A stretch of 64,000 nt of DNA from Georgenia_B sunbinii (GTDB taxonomy: Bacteria > Actinomycetota > Actinomycetes > Actinomycetales > Actinomycetaceae). Below, piece after piece: positions 26,263-34,419 of the stretch. The stretch is from NCBI RefSeq assembly GCF_036421855.1, contig NZ_JAZGOK010000008.1; one strand, given 5' to 3'. Each line of letters begins with the position of its first letter. Position 1 is the first letter of the stretch. A program made the position numbers and the translations under genes. The notes below the pieces were generated by a model that was not told the DNA's origin, did no database searches, and saw only the letters and a list, made by a program, of their open reading frames with translations.

Positions 26263-27021
26263 ATGACGGACGAATGGCAGGGCGCAGGCGCGCACCCCTC
26301 CTCACCGTCCCCTGCCGACATACTGCCACCCGAGCACACTCCGCCGCGGACCCGCGCGGCCGTGCGCGCCGCGGCCGACCCCGATCCCGGGCACCCTCCG
26401 GCAGGTGATGAGCAACCTCACAGCCGTTTCCGTCGACGCCGGTGGGTCGCCGTCGTCCTCACCGTCCTCCTGCTGCTCGCGCTCGGCGGCGGGGCGTACC
26501 TGCTGGTGCTGTCCCAACGGTGGGAGGACCGGGCCGACGCCCTCGACGGCACCGCTCGCGACCTCGGCGCCGAGCTGGCGCAGACGCGGGCGGAGCTGGA
26601 GGAGTCCGCCAGCACCCTCGCGCTGGTCGAGAGCCAGCTCGACGGCGCGCAGGACCAGATCCACGAGCTCGCCGACGCCGTCGCGCAGACCGGCGACGAC
26701 CGCGAGGTGCAGCGGCAGGTCGCCAACTACCAGGAGGAGGTGTCGGCGGCCGCGACCGCCGTCGCCGACGCGATGGACCAGTGCATCGCCGCCCAGGAGG
26801 AGCTCATCGGCGTGCTCGAGGAGGCTGCGACCACGCTGTCGGAGCAGGCGGCGGCGCCGGAGCCGGAGCCGACCGAGACGCCCTCGGGCGACGAGTCCCC
26901 CCCACCGCGGATGACGCTCAACCAGGAGATGCTCGACGAGTACCGCGGCGAGGTGACCGAGTTCTGCCAGGCCGCCACGGACGCCAACGACAACCTGCAG
27001 AGCCGGCTGGAGGACTCATGA
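26263..27021 (+). CDS. Membrane-anchored coiled-coil protein
   Basis: The 252-residue protein has a Pro/His/Asp-rich cytosolic N-terminus (1-58), one transmembrane helix (WVAVVLTVLLLLALGGGAYL, about 62-82) and an extracytoplasmic coiled coil (about 90-160), then an acidic Pro/Glu stretch and a conserved-looking end with one Cys. ATG 26263 is chosen; upstream codons are the infC leader in antisense. Its stop overlaps the protease start as ATGA, so the two are translated together and probably work at the same surface. Confidence 0.82.
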   Translation: MTDEWQGAGAHPSSPSPADILPPEHTPPRTRAAVRAAADPDPGHPPAGDEQPHSRFRRRRWVAVVLTVLLLLALGGGAYLLVLSQRWEDRADALDGTARDLGAELAQTRAELEESASTLALVESQLDGAQDQIHELADAVAQTGDDREVQRQVANYQEEVSAAATAVADAMDQCIAAQEELIGVLEEAATTLSEQAAAPEPEPTETPSGDESPPPRMTLNQEMLDEYRGEVTEFCQAATDANDNLQSRLEDS

Positions 27022-27806
27022 CCCGGCGCCGCCTGCTGGTTCCCGGCCTCGCTGCGGCCGCGCTGGGCGCGACGATGCTCGCGGGCTGCGGCGTCGTGCC
27101 GCCGATGCCCGGTCCGATGCCTGCCGACCATGTGCCCGACGTCGAGGCGCCCCACGTCGGCGACCCGGGGGCACTGTCGCCCGACGGCGTCGACGCGGCC
27201 GAGCGGATGGCGGTGCGGATCCGCAACGTCGGCTGCGGGAAGCTGTCGACCGGCTCCGGCTTCGCGCTGGACGAGCGCACCATCGTCACCAACCGGCACG
27301 TCGTCGCCGACACCGACCGGATCCAGGTCACCACCTACGACGGCCTGGAGATCGACGCCGTGTCGGTGGGTGTCACCGACGTCGCGGACCTCGCGCTGCT
27401 GCGGACCTCCGAGCCGGTGACCACCGTGCCGGGGCTGGCCGAGGTGGACGCGGCGGTGGGCGACGAGATCACCGTGGTCGGCTATCCGCAGGGCGGCCAG
27501 CTGACGACGACGACCGGCACCGTGCTCGGTTACGAGCAGGACCCGATCGGCTCGGACCTCGGCGTGGTCGGGCGGACCAACGCGCAGGTCGACCACGGGT
27601 CCTCGGGCAGCGCGGTGCTCGGCGTCGACGGGCAGGTGGTCGGGGTGGTCTACGCGATGGACGTGTGGAACAACAGCTACGTGGTGCCGGTGAGCACCCT
27701 GCACGACCTCCTCACCGAGGACGCCTTCGAGCCGCTGGGGTCCTGCCGCGACAGCGAGAGCAGCGAGGGCACCGACAGCAGCGAGGGCACCGACAGCTCG
27801 GACTGA
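27018..27806 (+). CDS. Secreted trypsin-like serine protease, predicted lipoprotein
   Basis: The 262-residue precursor has a signal peptide ending in the lipobox LAGC (Cys about residue 24). The catalytic triad is visible: His in TNRHVV, Asp in DVADLALL and Ser in DHGSSGSAV. It is of the S1/HtrA-like fold but lacks a PDZ domain. The C-terminus is a Ser/Asp/Glu tail with the repeat SSEGTD. It overlaps the coiled-coil gene by 4 nt. Targets are unknown. Confidence 0.9.
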   Translation: MTRRRLLVPGLAAAALGATMLAGCGVVPPMPGPMPADHVPDVEAPHVGDPGALSPDGVDAAERMAVRIRNVGCGKLSTGSGFALDERTIVTNRHVVADTDRIQVTTYDGLEIDAVSVGVTDVADLALLRTSEPVTTVPGLAEVDAAVGDEITVVGYPQGGQLTTTTGTVLGYEQDPIGSDLGVVGRTNAQVDHGSSGSAVLGVDGQVVGVVYAMDVWNNSYVVPVSTLHDLLTEDAFEPLGSCRDSESSEGTDSSEGTDSSD

Positions 27807-27828
27807 CCGCGCGCTGCTGGACCGCGCG

Positions 27829-28689
27829 CTACTGGACCGCCATCGGGTACAGCTCGAGGGAGTCGACCCGGTCGGTGAGGGTGGGGTCGGAGCTGAGCGC
27901 CTGCTGCGCCCGGGTGATGACGTCCATCACCTGGTCGCGGGTGAGGTCGTGGGCGACGGCGAGCACGGCGCGCAGCTCGCTGCTGCTGCCGCGCTCGAGG
28001 CGCACCGCGGTGAGCTCGGTGATACCGCGCAGCGCGTTGGCCGCCACGGCCGGCAGCTCGGGGTCCTGCCACGACGGCACCCACGGCTCGTTGTGGACGA
28101 TCGACCACACCGCGGGCCGGCCGAGCAGCGCGGTCACCGGACCGGCGGCGTCGAGCACGAGCATCGAGTCGGCGTCGGCGACCGCGGCCAGCGCGGCCCG
28201 CACGCCCTCGACGGGGACCGGCCGGGCGGTGGCGTCCCACGCCTGCATCGCCTCGACCGAGCTGAACACCGGCAGCGCGGCGCGGCCGTCGGGGGTGCGC
28301 ACCGAGACCATCGCGGCCGAGGCGCAGGCGTCGGCCTGCGGGTCGCCGGAGCCGTGCTTGGTGTGGCTGACGACCTCGCCGTCCTCGCCGCGCCCGGGGT
28401 GCTCGTGGGCGACGACCGGCACGATCACCCGGGCGTCGCGCAGCGCGTCGGCAAGGGCGACGAGACGCTCGGTCTCGTCGTCGAGCGCCAGCGCCGCGAC
28501 GATCACCGCGGGCGCCGAGCCGTCGTCACCAGAGAACGGGTTGGGCTTGAGGGTACGGCCCGACCAGGGCTGGCCGGCCGAGTCCGCGGCGCCACCGGGC
28601 TGCCGGCCGCCGAGCTTGGCGGCCAGCGAGGGGTCGACGGCGGGGCCGCCCTGCCCGCCGGGCATCATCTCCGGTGGCAGCGGTGTCAC
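27829..28689 (-). CDS. SseB-family protein
   Basis: The 286-residue protein matches the SseB N-terminal-domain family found next to his genes in Actinobacteria: a Pro/Gly-rich opening, then VIVAALALDDETERLVALADALRDA (first 20 shown as the strand-helix start), VFSSVEAMQAWD and VWSIVHNEPWVPSW. The biochemical role of this family in Actinobacteria is not known. The GTG start overlaps the priA stop (GTGA), making it the last gene of the his cluster here. Confidence 0.78.
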   Translation of the reverse strand: MTPLPPEMMPGGQGGPAVDPSLAAKLGGRQPGGAADSAGQPWSGRTLKPNPFSGDDGSAPAVIVAALALDDETERLVALADALRDARVIVPVVAHEHPGRGEDGEVVSHTKHGSGDPQADACASAAMVSVRTPDGRAALPVFSSVEAMQAWDATARPVPVEGVRAALAAVADADSMLVLDAAGPVTALLGRPAVWSIVHNEPWVPSWQDPELPAVAANALRGITELTAVRLERGSSSELRAVLAVAHDLTRDQVMDVITRAQQALSSDPTLTDRVDSLELYPMAVQ

Positions 28690-29414
28690 GGGCGGCCTGC
28701 CACGTCCAGCGCCTCGGGCAGGGTGAAGGCCTCGGCGTACAGCGCCTTGCCGACGATCGCGCCCTCGACGCCGACGTCCACGAGGGTGCGCAGCACGGCG
28801 ATGTCGTCGAGCGAGGAGACCCCGCCGGAGGCGACGACCGGCGCCGTCGTCCGCTCGCAGACCTGGCGGAGCAGGTCGACGTTCGGGCCGCGCAGCGTGC
28901 CGTCCTTGTCGACGTCGGTGACGACGTAGCGGGCGCAGCCGTCGCCGTCGAGCCGGGTGAGGACCTCCCACAGGTCCCCGCCCTCACGGGTCCAGCCGCG
29001 GGCGGCCAGCGTGGTGCCGCGGACGTCAAGGCCGACGGCGATGCGGTCGCCGTGCTTGGCGATGACCTTGGCGGTCCACTCCGGGTCCTCCAGCGCGGCG
29101 GTGCCGAGGTTGATGCGCTTGGCGCCGGTGTCGAGCGCCCGAGCGAGGCTCTCGTCGTCGCGGATGCCGCCGGACAGCTCGACGGCGACGTCGAGGCCGG
29201 CGACCAGCCCGGCGAGCAGCTCGGCGTTGGAGCCGCGGCCGAAGGCGGCGTCGAGGTCGACGAGGTGGATCCACTCGGCGCCCTGCTCGGCCCAGGTGCG
29301 GGCGGCCTCGACGGGGTCGCCGTAGGAGGTCTCTGACCCGGCCTCCCCCTGGACCAGACGGACGGCCTGCCCATCGACGACGTCGACGGCGGGCAGCAGC
29401 TCGAGGCGGGTCAT
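28686..29414 (-). CDS. priA: Bifunctional ProFAR/PRA isomerase (HisA/TrpF, PriA)
   Basis: A (beta-alpha)8 isomerase acting in histidine synthesis and, in Actinobacteria, usually also in tryptophan synthesis. The 242-residue protein has the catalytic Asp pair in LLPAVDVVDGQAVRL and VVTDVDKDGTLRGPN, and RGWTREGGD in the PriA-type loop. The ATG has AAGGAGA 4 nt upstream. The dual role is inferred from family knowledge and the lack of a trpF nearby cannot be judged from this window. Confidence 0.94.
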   Translation of the reverse strand: MTRLELLPAVDVVDGQAVRLVQGEAGSETSYGDPVEAARTWAEQGAEWIHLVDLDAAFGRGSNAELLAGLVAGLDVAVELSGGIRDDESLARALDTGAKRINLGTAALEDPEWTAKVIAKHGDRIAVGLDVRGTTLAARGWTREGGDLWEVLTRLDGDGCARYVVTDVDKDGTLRGPNVDLLRQVCERTTAPVVASGGVSSLDDIAVLRTLVDVGVEGAIVGKALYAEAFTLPEALDVAGRP

Positions 29415-29455
29415 GTTCTCTCCTTGGTGGTGGGCGCGACGGCGCCGGGGTGAGA

Positions 29456-30103
29456 TCAGCGAAGGGTGCTGATCCAGTTGCGCAGCAGCTGCGCGCCGGC
29501 GTCGCCGGACTTCTCGGGGTGGAACTGGGTGGCGGACAGCGCGCCGTTCTCGACGGCGGCGACGAACCGCCCGCCGTGCTCGGCCCAGGTGACCAGCGGC
29601 GGGGCCAGCGGTGAGCTCGGCATCACGTCGGCGGCCGGGTCCTGCTGGGCGGCGTAGGAGTGGACGAAGTAGAAGCGCTCGGCCGCGATGTCGGCGAACA
29701 GCCGGCTGCCCGCGGGGGCGTCGACGGTGGCCCAGCCCATGTGCGGCACGATCGGTGCCGGCAGCCGGGTGATCTCGCCGGACCACTGGTCGAGCCCGTC
29801 GGTGCGGGTGCCGTGCTCGTCTCCGCCGGCGAACATCACCTGCATGCCGACGCAGATGCCGAGCACCGGGCGGCCGCCGGCCAGCCGTCGCTCGATCATC
29901 CGGGGGGCGCCGACGGCGACCAGCTGGCGCATGACGGCGGCGAACGCGCCGACGCCGGGGACGACGAGACCGTCCGCCGCGGCGACCGCGTCCCGGTCGG
30001 CGGTGAGGGTGACGTCAGCTCCGGCTCGCTCGAGGGCACGCACCGCGGAGCGGACGTTGCCCGAGCCGTAGTCGAGCACGACGACGGAGGGTTGGCTGGT
30101 CAC
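29456..30103 (-). CDS. hisH: Imidazole glycerol phosphate synthase, glutaminase subunit
   Basis: Class I glutamine amidotransferase that feeds ammonia to HisF. The 215-residue protein has the nucleophile Cys in GICVGMQ, and the catalytic His-Glu in FHPEKSG. VLDYGSGNVRS is the usual N-terminal strand. GTG start. hisF is not in the window. Confidence 0.96.
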   Translation of the reverse strand: MTSQPSVVVLDYGSGNVRSAVRALERAGADVTLTADRDAVAAADGLVVPGVGAFAAVMRQLVAVGAPRMIERRLAGGRPVLGICVGMQVMFAGGDEHGTRTDGLDQWSGEITRLPAPIVPHMGWATVDAPAGSRLFADIAAERFYFVHSYAAQQDPAADVMPSSPLAPPLVTWAEHGGRFVAAVENGALSATQFHPEKSGDAGAQLLRNWISTLR

Positions 30104-30290
30104 CGGACGATTCTAGGTCACCCGCGCAGGCCTGGCTGGCGCGGGTCCGGCTGCGTGCGCCCGGCTGGCCCGTGCCCGGCTGACCGGGGCTTCAGATCAT
30201 CGCCCGGGCCTTCCCACAGCCGCGACTGAGGCGAACCCCCGTTTCACCGTCCGCGCCCCGCACCGCTGCGGCAGCGGCTTGCGGCGGCCG

Positions 30291-30989
30291 CTACGGCTTG
30301 CGGCGGCGCAGGCCCTTGCCGAACATCCGGGCAGCCTTCCACCGCGGGATGCTGCCCGAGCGCTGGTGGCCCGAGACTTCAGTCACGCGCACCCGGCGCA
30401 GGATGAGGTCCTCGACCATGTCGTCCGCGCCGGCGAGGATGAGGCCGACGGCGACCTTCTCCCCCGCCTCGCCACCGGAGTAGTGCCGCCCGGTGAGCTG
30501 GCCCGACAGGCCCCGCTCGAAGCCGCCGCCCTCGGTGAGCGCGGCGGTGATGAGCACGACGCCGGTCTTCGACAGCCGCGACAGGTTCTTGGCGAGCTCG
30601 TCGGCCTGCGGCGGGATGTCCTCCGGCGAGCCGCCGAGCAGCTCGCTGATGTCCCAGTCGCGCACGTGGAGATCGTCGTCGGCGTCGCCGTCGGCCGCGG
30701 CTGGTGCGTCGTCGGCCCTGGCTGGTGCGTCGTCGTCGTCCGCTGCTGCGACGTCCGCGGCGGCCAGGGCCGCTGCGTCACCGGTCTGCGCCTTCGCGGC
30801 GGACGGGTCGTCGACGGCGCGGCCCTTGTCGTCGAGCTCGATCACCGCGACGGCGCCGGAGCTCGAGGGGACGACGTGGCAGTCGATCCCGGTCATCGAG
30901 CACAGCCCCGCCAGTGCCTGCGCGGAGGCCACCGGCGTGAGGACCATCGCCACCGCCGGCGGCGTACTGCCGACCGGGTCGGACGTCAC
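30291..30989 (-). CDS. Conserved actinobacterial protein of the his cluster, unknown function
   Basis: The 232-residue protein overlaps hisB by GTGA. It has a folded N-terminal part (VAMVLTPVASAQALAGLCSM), an Asp/Ala-rich low-complexity linker (about residues 75-105, DDDDAPARADDAPAAADGD) and a C-terminal half with PPQADELAKNLSRLSKTGVV and a very basic end. Unnamed proteins of this kind are often found between hisB and hisH in Actinobacteria. No function is assigned. Confidence 0.75.
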   Translation of the reverse strand: MTSDPVGSTPPAVAMVLTPVASAQALAGLCSMTGIDCHVVPSSSGAVAVIELDDKGRAVDDPSAAKAQTGDAAALAAADVAAADDDDAPARADDAPAAADGDADDDLHVRDWDISELLGGSPEDIPPQADELAKNLSRLSKTGVVLITAALTEGGGFERGLSGQLTGRHYSGGEAGEKVAVGLILAGADDMVEDLILRRVRVTEVSGHQRSGSIPRWKAARMFGKGLRRRKP

Positions 30990-31618
30990 AATGCGCCCTT
31001 GGTCGACGGGATGCCGCGCACGCGGGCGTCGGGCTCGATGGCGGCGCGCAGCGCCCGGGCGAAGGCCTTGAACTGGGCCTCGACGATGTGGTGCGGGTCG
31101 CGCCCGCCGAGCACCCGCACGTGCAGCGCGATGGCGGCGTGGTGCGCGATCGACTCGAAGACGTGGCGGGTGAGCGAGCCGGTGAAGTGCCCGCCGATGA
31201 GGTGGTACTCCTGGCCCGCCGGCTCGCCGCTGTGCACGAGGTAGGGGCGCCCGGAGACGTCGACGACGGCCTGCGCCAGCGCCTCGTCCAGCGGCACGAG
31301 GGCGTCGCCGAACCGTGCGATGCCGCTCTTGTCGCCCAGCGCCTCGCGCAGCGCCTCGCCGAGGGTGATGGCGACGTCCTCGACGGTGTGGTGGGCGTCG
31401 ATGTGGGTGTCACCGGTGGCCTCGACGGTGAGGTCGATGAGCGAGTGCTTGCCGAGCGCGGTGAGCATGTGGTCGTAGAACGGCACCGTGGTGGAGATGT
31501 TCGTTGCGCCGGTGCCGTCGAGGTCGATCTCGACGACGACGCTCGACTCCGAGGTCACCCGTTCCTTGCGTGCCGTTCGCGCGCGACCCACGTTCGTCTG
31601 CTTGTCCTGTGCCGTCAC
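30986..31618 (-). CDS. hisB: Imidazoleglycerol-phosphate dehydratase
   Basis: Mn-dependent dehydration in histidine synthesis. The 210-residue single-domain enzyme has the metal motifs DTHIDAHHTVEDVAITLG and FESIAHHAAIALHV. The GTG at 31618 overlaps the hisC stop (GTGA). About 15 basic N-terminal residues precede the conserved core, slightly longer than many homologues. Confidence 0.95.
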   Translation of the reverse strand: MTAQDKQTNVGRARTARKERVTSESSVVVEIDLDGTGATNISTTVPFYDHMLTALGKHSLIDLTVEATGDTHIDAHHTVEDVAITLGEALREALGDKSGIARFGDALVPLDEALAQAVVDVSGRPYLVHSGEPAGQEYHLIGGHFTGSLTRHVFESIAHHAAIALHVRVLGGRDPHHIVEAQFKAFARALRAAIEPDARVRGIPSTKGAL

Positions 31619-32757
31619 AGCCCGACCACCTCCGTCAGTGCCGCCCGGAAGGCGGCCATCTCTGCAGCGGTACCGATCGATACCCGCAACCATCCTGGCG
31701 GTCCGACGACGCGGATGAGAACTCCGCGGTCGACCAGCCCCTGCCATACCTTCTCACGGTCCTCGAACGGGCCGAAAAGGGCGAAGTTGGCGTCGGTGTC
31801 CGCGACGGTGAAGCCCTGCTCGCGCAGCCACTGGACGCACCGGTCGCGCTCGGCGCGCAGCTCGGCGATCTGCCCCATGAGCTCCTCGCGGTGGCTCAGC
31901 GCTGCGCGGGCCACCGCCTGGGTGACGGCCGACAGGTGGTAGGGCAGCCGGACGATCCGCAGCTGGTCGATCAGCGCGGGCGCCGCGGCGAGGTAGCCCA
32001 GGCGAGCGCCGGCGAGCCCGAAGGCCTTGGACATGGTGCGGCTGACCGCCAGGTGGGGGTAGCGCTCGAGCACGCTGAGCGCGCTGGGGGTGCCCTCGCG
32101 ACGGAACTCGGCGTAGGCCTCGTCGACGACGACGACGCTCGCGGTGGTCGCGCCGTCGGTCCCGGTGGGTCCGGTGGTCGCGGCGGCCTGCGCGATGGCC
32201 TCGATGGTCGCGAGCGGCAGCGCGGTGCCGGTGGGGTTGTTCGGGCTGGCGAGGAGGACGACGGCGGGGCGGACCTGCGCGAGCAGCGCGAGCGCGCGGT
32301 CGACGTCGATGGTGAAGTCGCCCTCGCGGTTGCCGGCGTGCCAGTCGGTGAGGGTGTCGCGGGCGTACTCGGGGTACATCGAGTAGGTCGGGGCGAAGGA
32401 GAGCACGGTGCGGCCGGGCCCGCCGAACGCCTGGAGCAGGTGGAGCATGACCTCGTTGGAGCCGTTGGCGGCCCACATGTGCTGGGCGGTGAGGTGGCGG
32501 GTGCCGGACTCGACGCGCAGGTAGTCGGCGAGCTCGGCGCGCAGGTCGAGGAACTCGCGGTCCGGGTAGCGGTTGAGGCCGGGGCCGACGGCGGCGACCG
32601 CGGCGGCGAGGTCGGCGACGACCGCGTCCGACGGCGGGTACGGGTTCTCGTTGACGTTGAGCAGCACCGGCAGGTCGAGCTGCGGCGCCCCGTAGGGGGT
32701 CAGCCCCTCGAGACCGGGACGGACCGGCAGAGTGACGGAGGCAGGAGTTTCAGGCAC
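31615..32757 (-). CDS. hisC: Histidinol-phosphate aminotransferase
   Basis: Class I/II PLP aminotransferase, 380 residues. LLNVNENPYPPSD opens the domain, ASPNNPTGT is the cofactor Asn loop and SRTMSKAFGLAGARLGY carries the PLP lysine. It is first in this his cluster; hisD, the usual gene ahead of it in Actinobacteria, is missing and a divergent HNH gene is there instead. Confidence 0.94.
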   Translation of the reverse strand: MPETPASVTLPVRPGLEGLTPYGAPQLDLPVLLNVNENPYPPSDAVVADLAAAVAAVGPGLNRYPDREFLDLRAELADYLRVESGTRHLTAQHMWAANGSNEVMLHLLQAFGGPGRTVLSFAPTYSMYPEYARDTLTDWHAGNREGDFTIDVDRALALLAQVRPAVVLLASPNNPTGTALPLATIEAIAQAAATTGPTGTDGATTASVVVVDEAYAEFRREGTPSALSVLERYPHLAVSRTMSKAFGLAGARLGYLAAAPALIDQLRIVRLPYHLSAVTQAVARAALSHREELMGQIAELRAERDRCVQWLREQGFTVADTDANFALFGPFEDREKVWQGLVDRGVLIRVVGPPGWLRVSIGTAAEMAAFRAALTEVVGL

Positions 32758-32873
32758 GGCGCCAAGTCTACGGCTGGGGCGCCGGAGGCAGTGTCCCGGC
32801 CGGATGTCAGTGGCCGGGTTTAGCGTGTGAAGCAGACCGAAGAAGGTCGTAGCGGAGCGAGGAGGTGGTCGCG

Positions 32874-34400
32874 ATGACAGTCGTCGAGGACCACCTGCCG
32901 TCCTACGAGGCTCCGCTGATGGGGCTTGACGCGATGTTCGCCTCGATGGACGACGCCGACGAGGAACGGTTCTGGGCCGAGCTGTTCGGTGCGCCCTCCC
33001 CCACGCCGGAAGAGGCCGCCGAGGTGCGGGAGATGGAGGAGGCCGCCGCTCGGTCGGCGCCGGGGCGTGCCGTGCGGCTGACCGCGGTGATCAGCGAGCT
33101 GCGTGAGGTACTGCGCCGCGTGACGGTCGACCGGGACGGCGTCGTCGTGGGCGTGGCGGAGGCCGAGCACGTCGACGTCATCCGGGCGCTGGAAGACCTC
33201 AAGGCGACGACCGCGGCGACCCAGACGGTGCTGACGGCGAGCTTCGACCGGTCCCGCCGCGAGCGCGAGGAGCGCGACGGCGTTCCGGCGGCGCGGCGTG
33301 GCCGGGGTGTAGGCATCGAGGTAGGGCTGGCGCGGCGGCTCTCGCCGTACCAGGGCCGGCGGCAGCTGGGCCTGGCGCGCTCGCTCGTGGCGGACATGCC
33401 GCACACGCTGACTGCCCTGCGCGATGGCGATCTCAACGAGCGGCGGGCCGGTCTGGTGGCGGGCGAGACCCGGGAGATGACGCCCACCGACCGCGCCGCG
33501 CTGGACGAGGACCTCTGCGCCGACCCGGAGACCTTCGGCTCCTGGGGCGACACCCGGTTGGTGGCCGAGGCCCGGCGGACGGCCTACGCCCTCGCGCCCG
33601 ACGCGATGGCCCAGCGGGTGCGTCAGGCCGAGACCGACCGTCGGATGACGCTGCGGCCGGCGCCGGACGGCATGGCCTACCTCAGCGCCCTGCTGCCGGC
33701 CGCCCAGGCGATGGCCTGCTACGCGTCGCTGCGCAAGGCCGCCGACCAGGGCCGGTCTGCCGGTGATCCCCGCGGCCGGGGGCAGCTGATGGCCGACAGG
33801 CTCGTCGGGCGGGTCACCGGCAACGAGGTCTCGGACGCCGTGCCCGTCGAGGTGCAGCTGGTGATGAGCGAGCACACCCTGTTCGGCGACAGCGACGACG
33901 CCGCCGTGGTGCCCGGCTACGGCACGATGCCCGCCCAGTGGGCGCGCGACCTCGTCGCCCGGGCGCTGGACACTCCCGAGCACGCCGCGGTGGGGGTCTT
34001 CCTACGACGGGTCTTCACCCACCCGACCACCGGCCAGCTGGTGGCGATGGACTCGCGCGCCCGCACCGCGCCCGCCGGGCTGCGGGCCTTCATCGCGCTC
34101 CGCGACGGCGCCCGGTGCCGGACTCCCTGGTGCGACGCGCCGGTGCGCCACACCGACCACGTCCGGCCGCACGCCGAGGGCGGCCCCACCTCAGCGCCGA
34201 ACCTGCAAGACCTGTGCGAGGCCTGCAACTACGCCAAGTCACTGCCCGAGTGGCAGGCCAGGCTCGAGGCGGTGCTCGGCCGTCGCCCCGGGACCGACCC
34301 GCCGTCGCACCACCGCGCCGACCCGTGGCCGTCGGTGACGACCACGACGCCCACCGGTCATAGCTACACCAGCCGGCCGCCACCCCCGATCGGCCGGTAG
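32874..34400 (+). CDS. DUF222 / HNH endonuclease domain protein
   Basis: 508 residues: an N-terminal DUF222 region (about 30-330), then an HNH nuclease domain (RDGARCRTPWCDAPVRHTDH, followed by NLQDLCEACN) with Cys pairs for zinc. This family (13E12-repeat type) is present in many copies in actinobacterial genomes and may be mobile or have a defence or recombination role; that is unsettled. The ATG at 32874 has GGAGG 8 nt upstream; the in-frame GTG at 32865 is too close to it. Confidence 0.88.
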   Translation: MTVVEDHLPSYEAPLMGLDAMFASMDDADEERFWAELFGAPSPTPEEAAEVREMEEAAARSAPGRAVRLTAVISELREVLRRVTVDRDGVVVGVAEAEHVDVIRALEDLKATTAATQTVLTASFDRSRREREERDGVPAARRGRGVGIEVGLARRLSPYQGRRQLGLARSLVADMPHTLTALRDGDLNERRAGLVAGETREMTPTDRAALDEDLCADPETFGSWGDTRLVAEARRTAYALAPDAMAQRVRQAETDRRMTLRPAPDGMAYLSALLPAAQAMACYASLRKAADQGRSAGDPRGRGQLMADRLVGRVTGNEVSDAVPVEVQLVMSEHTLFGDSDDAAVVPGYGTMPAQWARDLVARALDTPEHAAVGVFLRRVFTHPTTGQLVAMDSRARTAPAGLRAFIALRDGARCRTPWCDAPVRHTDHVRPHAEGGPTSAPNLQDLCEACNYAKSLPEWQARLEAVLGRRPGTDPPSHHRADPWPSVTTTTPTGHSYTSRPPPPIGR

Positions 34401-34419
34401 CCGGTCAGCTGGTTCCCGC

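Noticed and set aside
27750..27800. Another copy of the 18-bp repeat in the protease gene end (CGCGACAGCGAGAG)
   Set aside because: Only partly like the reverse of the unit and fully explained by Ser/Asp/Glu codons of the SSEGTD tail.
32874..34400. Insertion sequence or prophage around the HNH gene
   Set aside because: No terminal inverted repeats, target duplications, transposase or integrase are visible; the neighbours are housekeeping genes.
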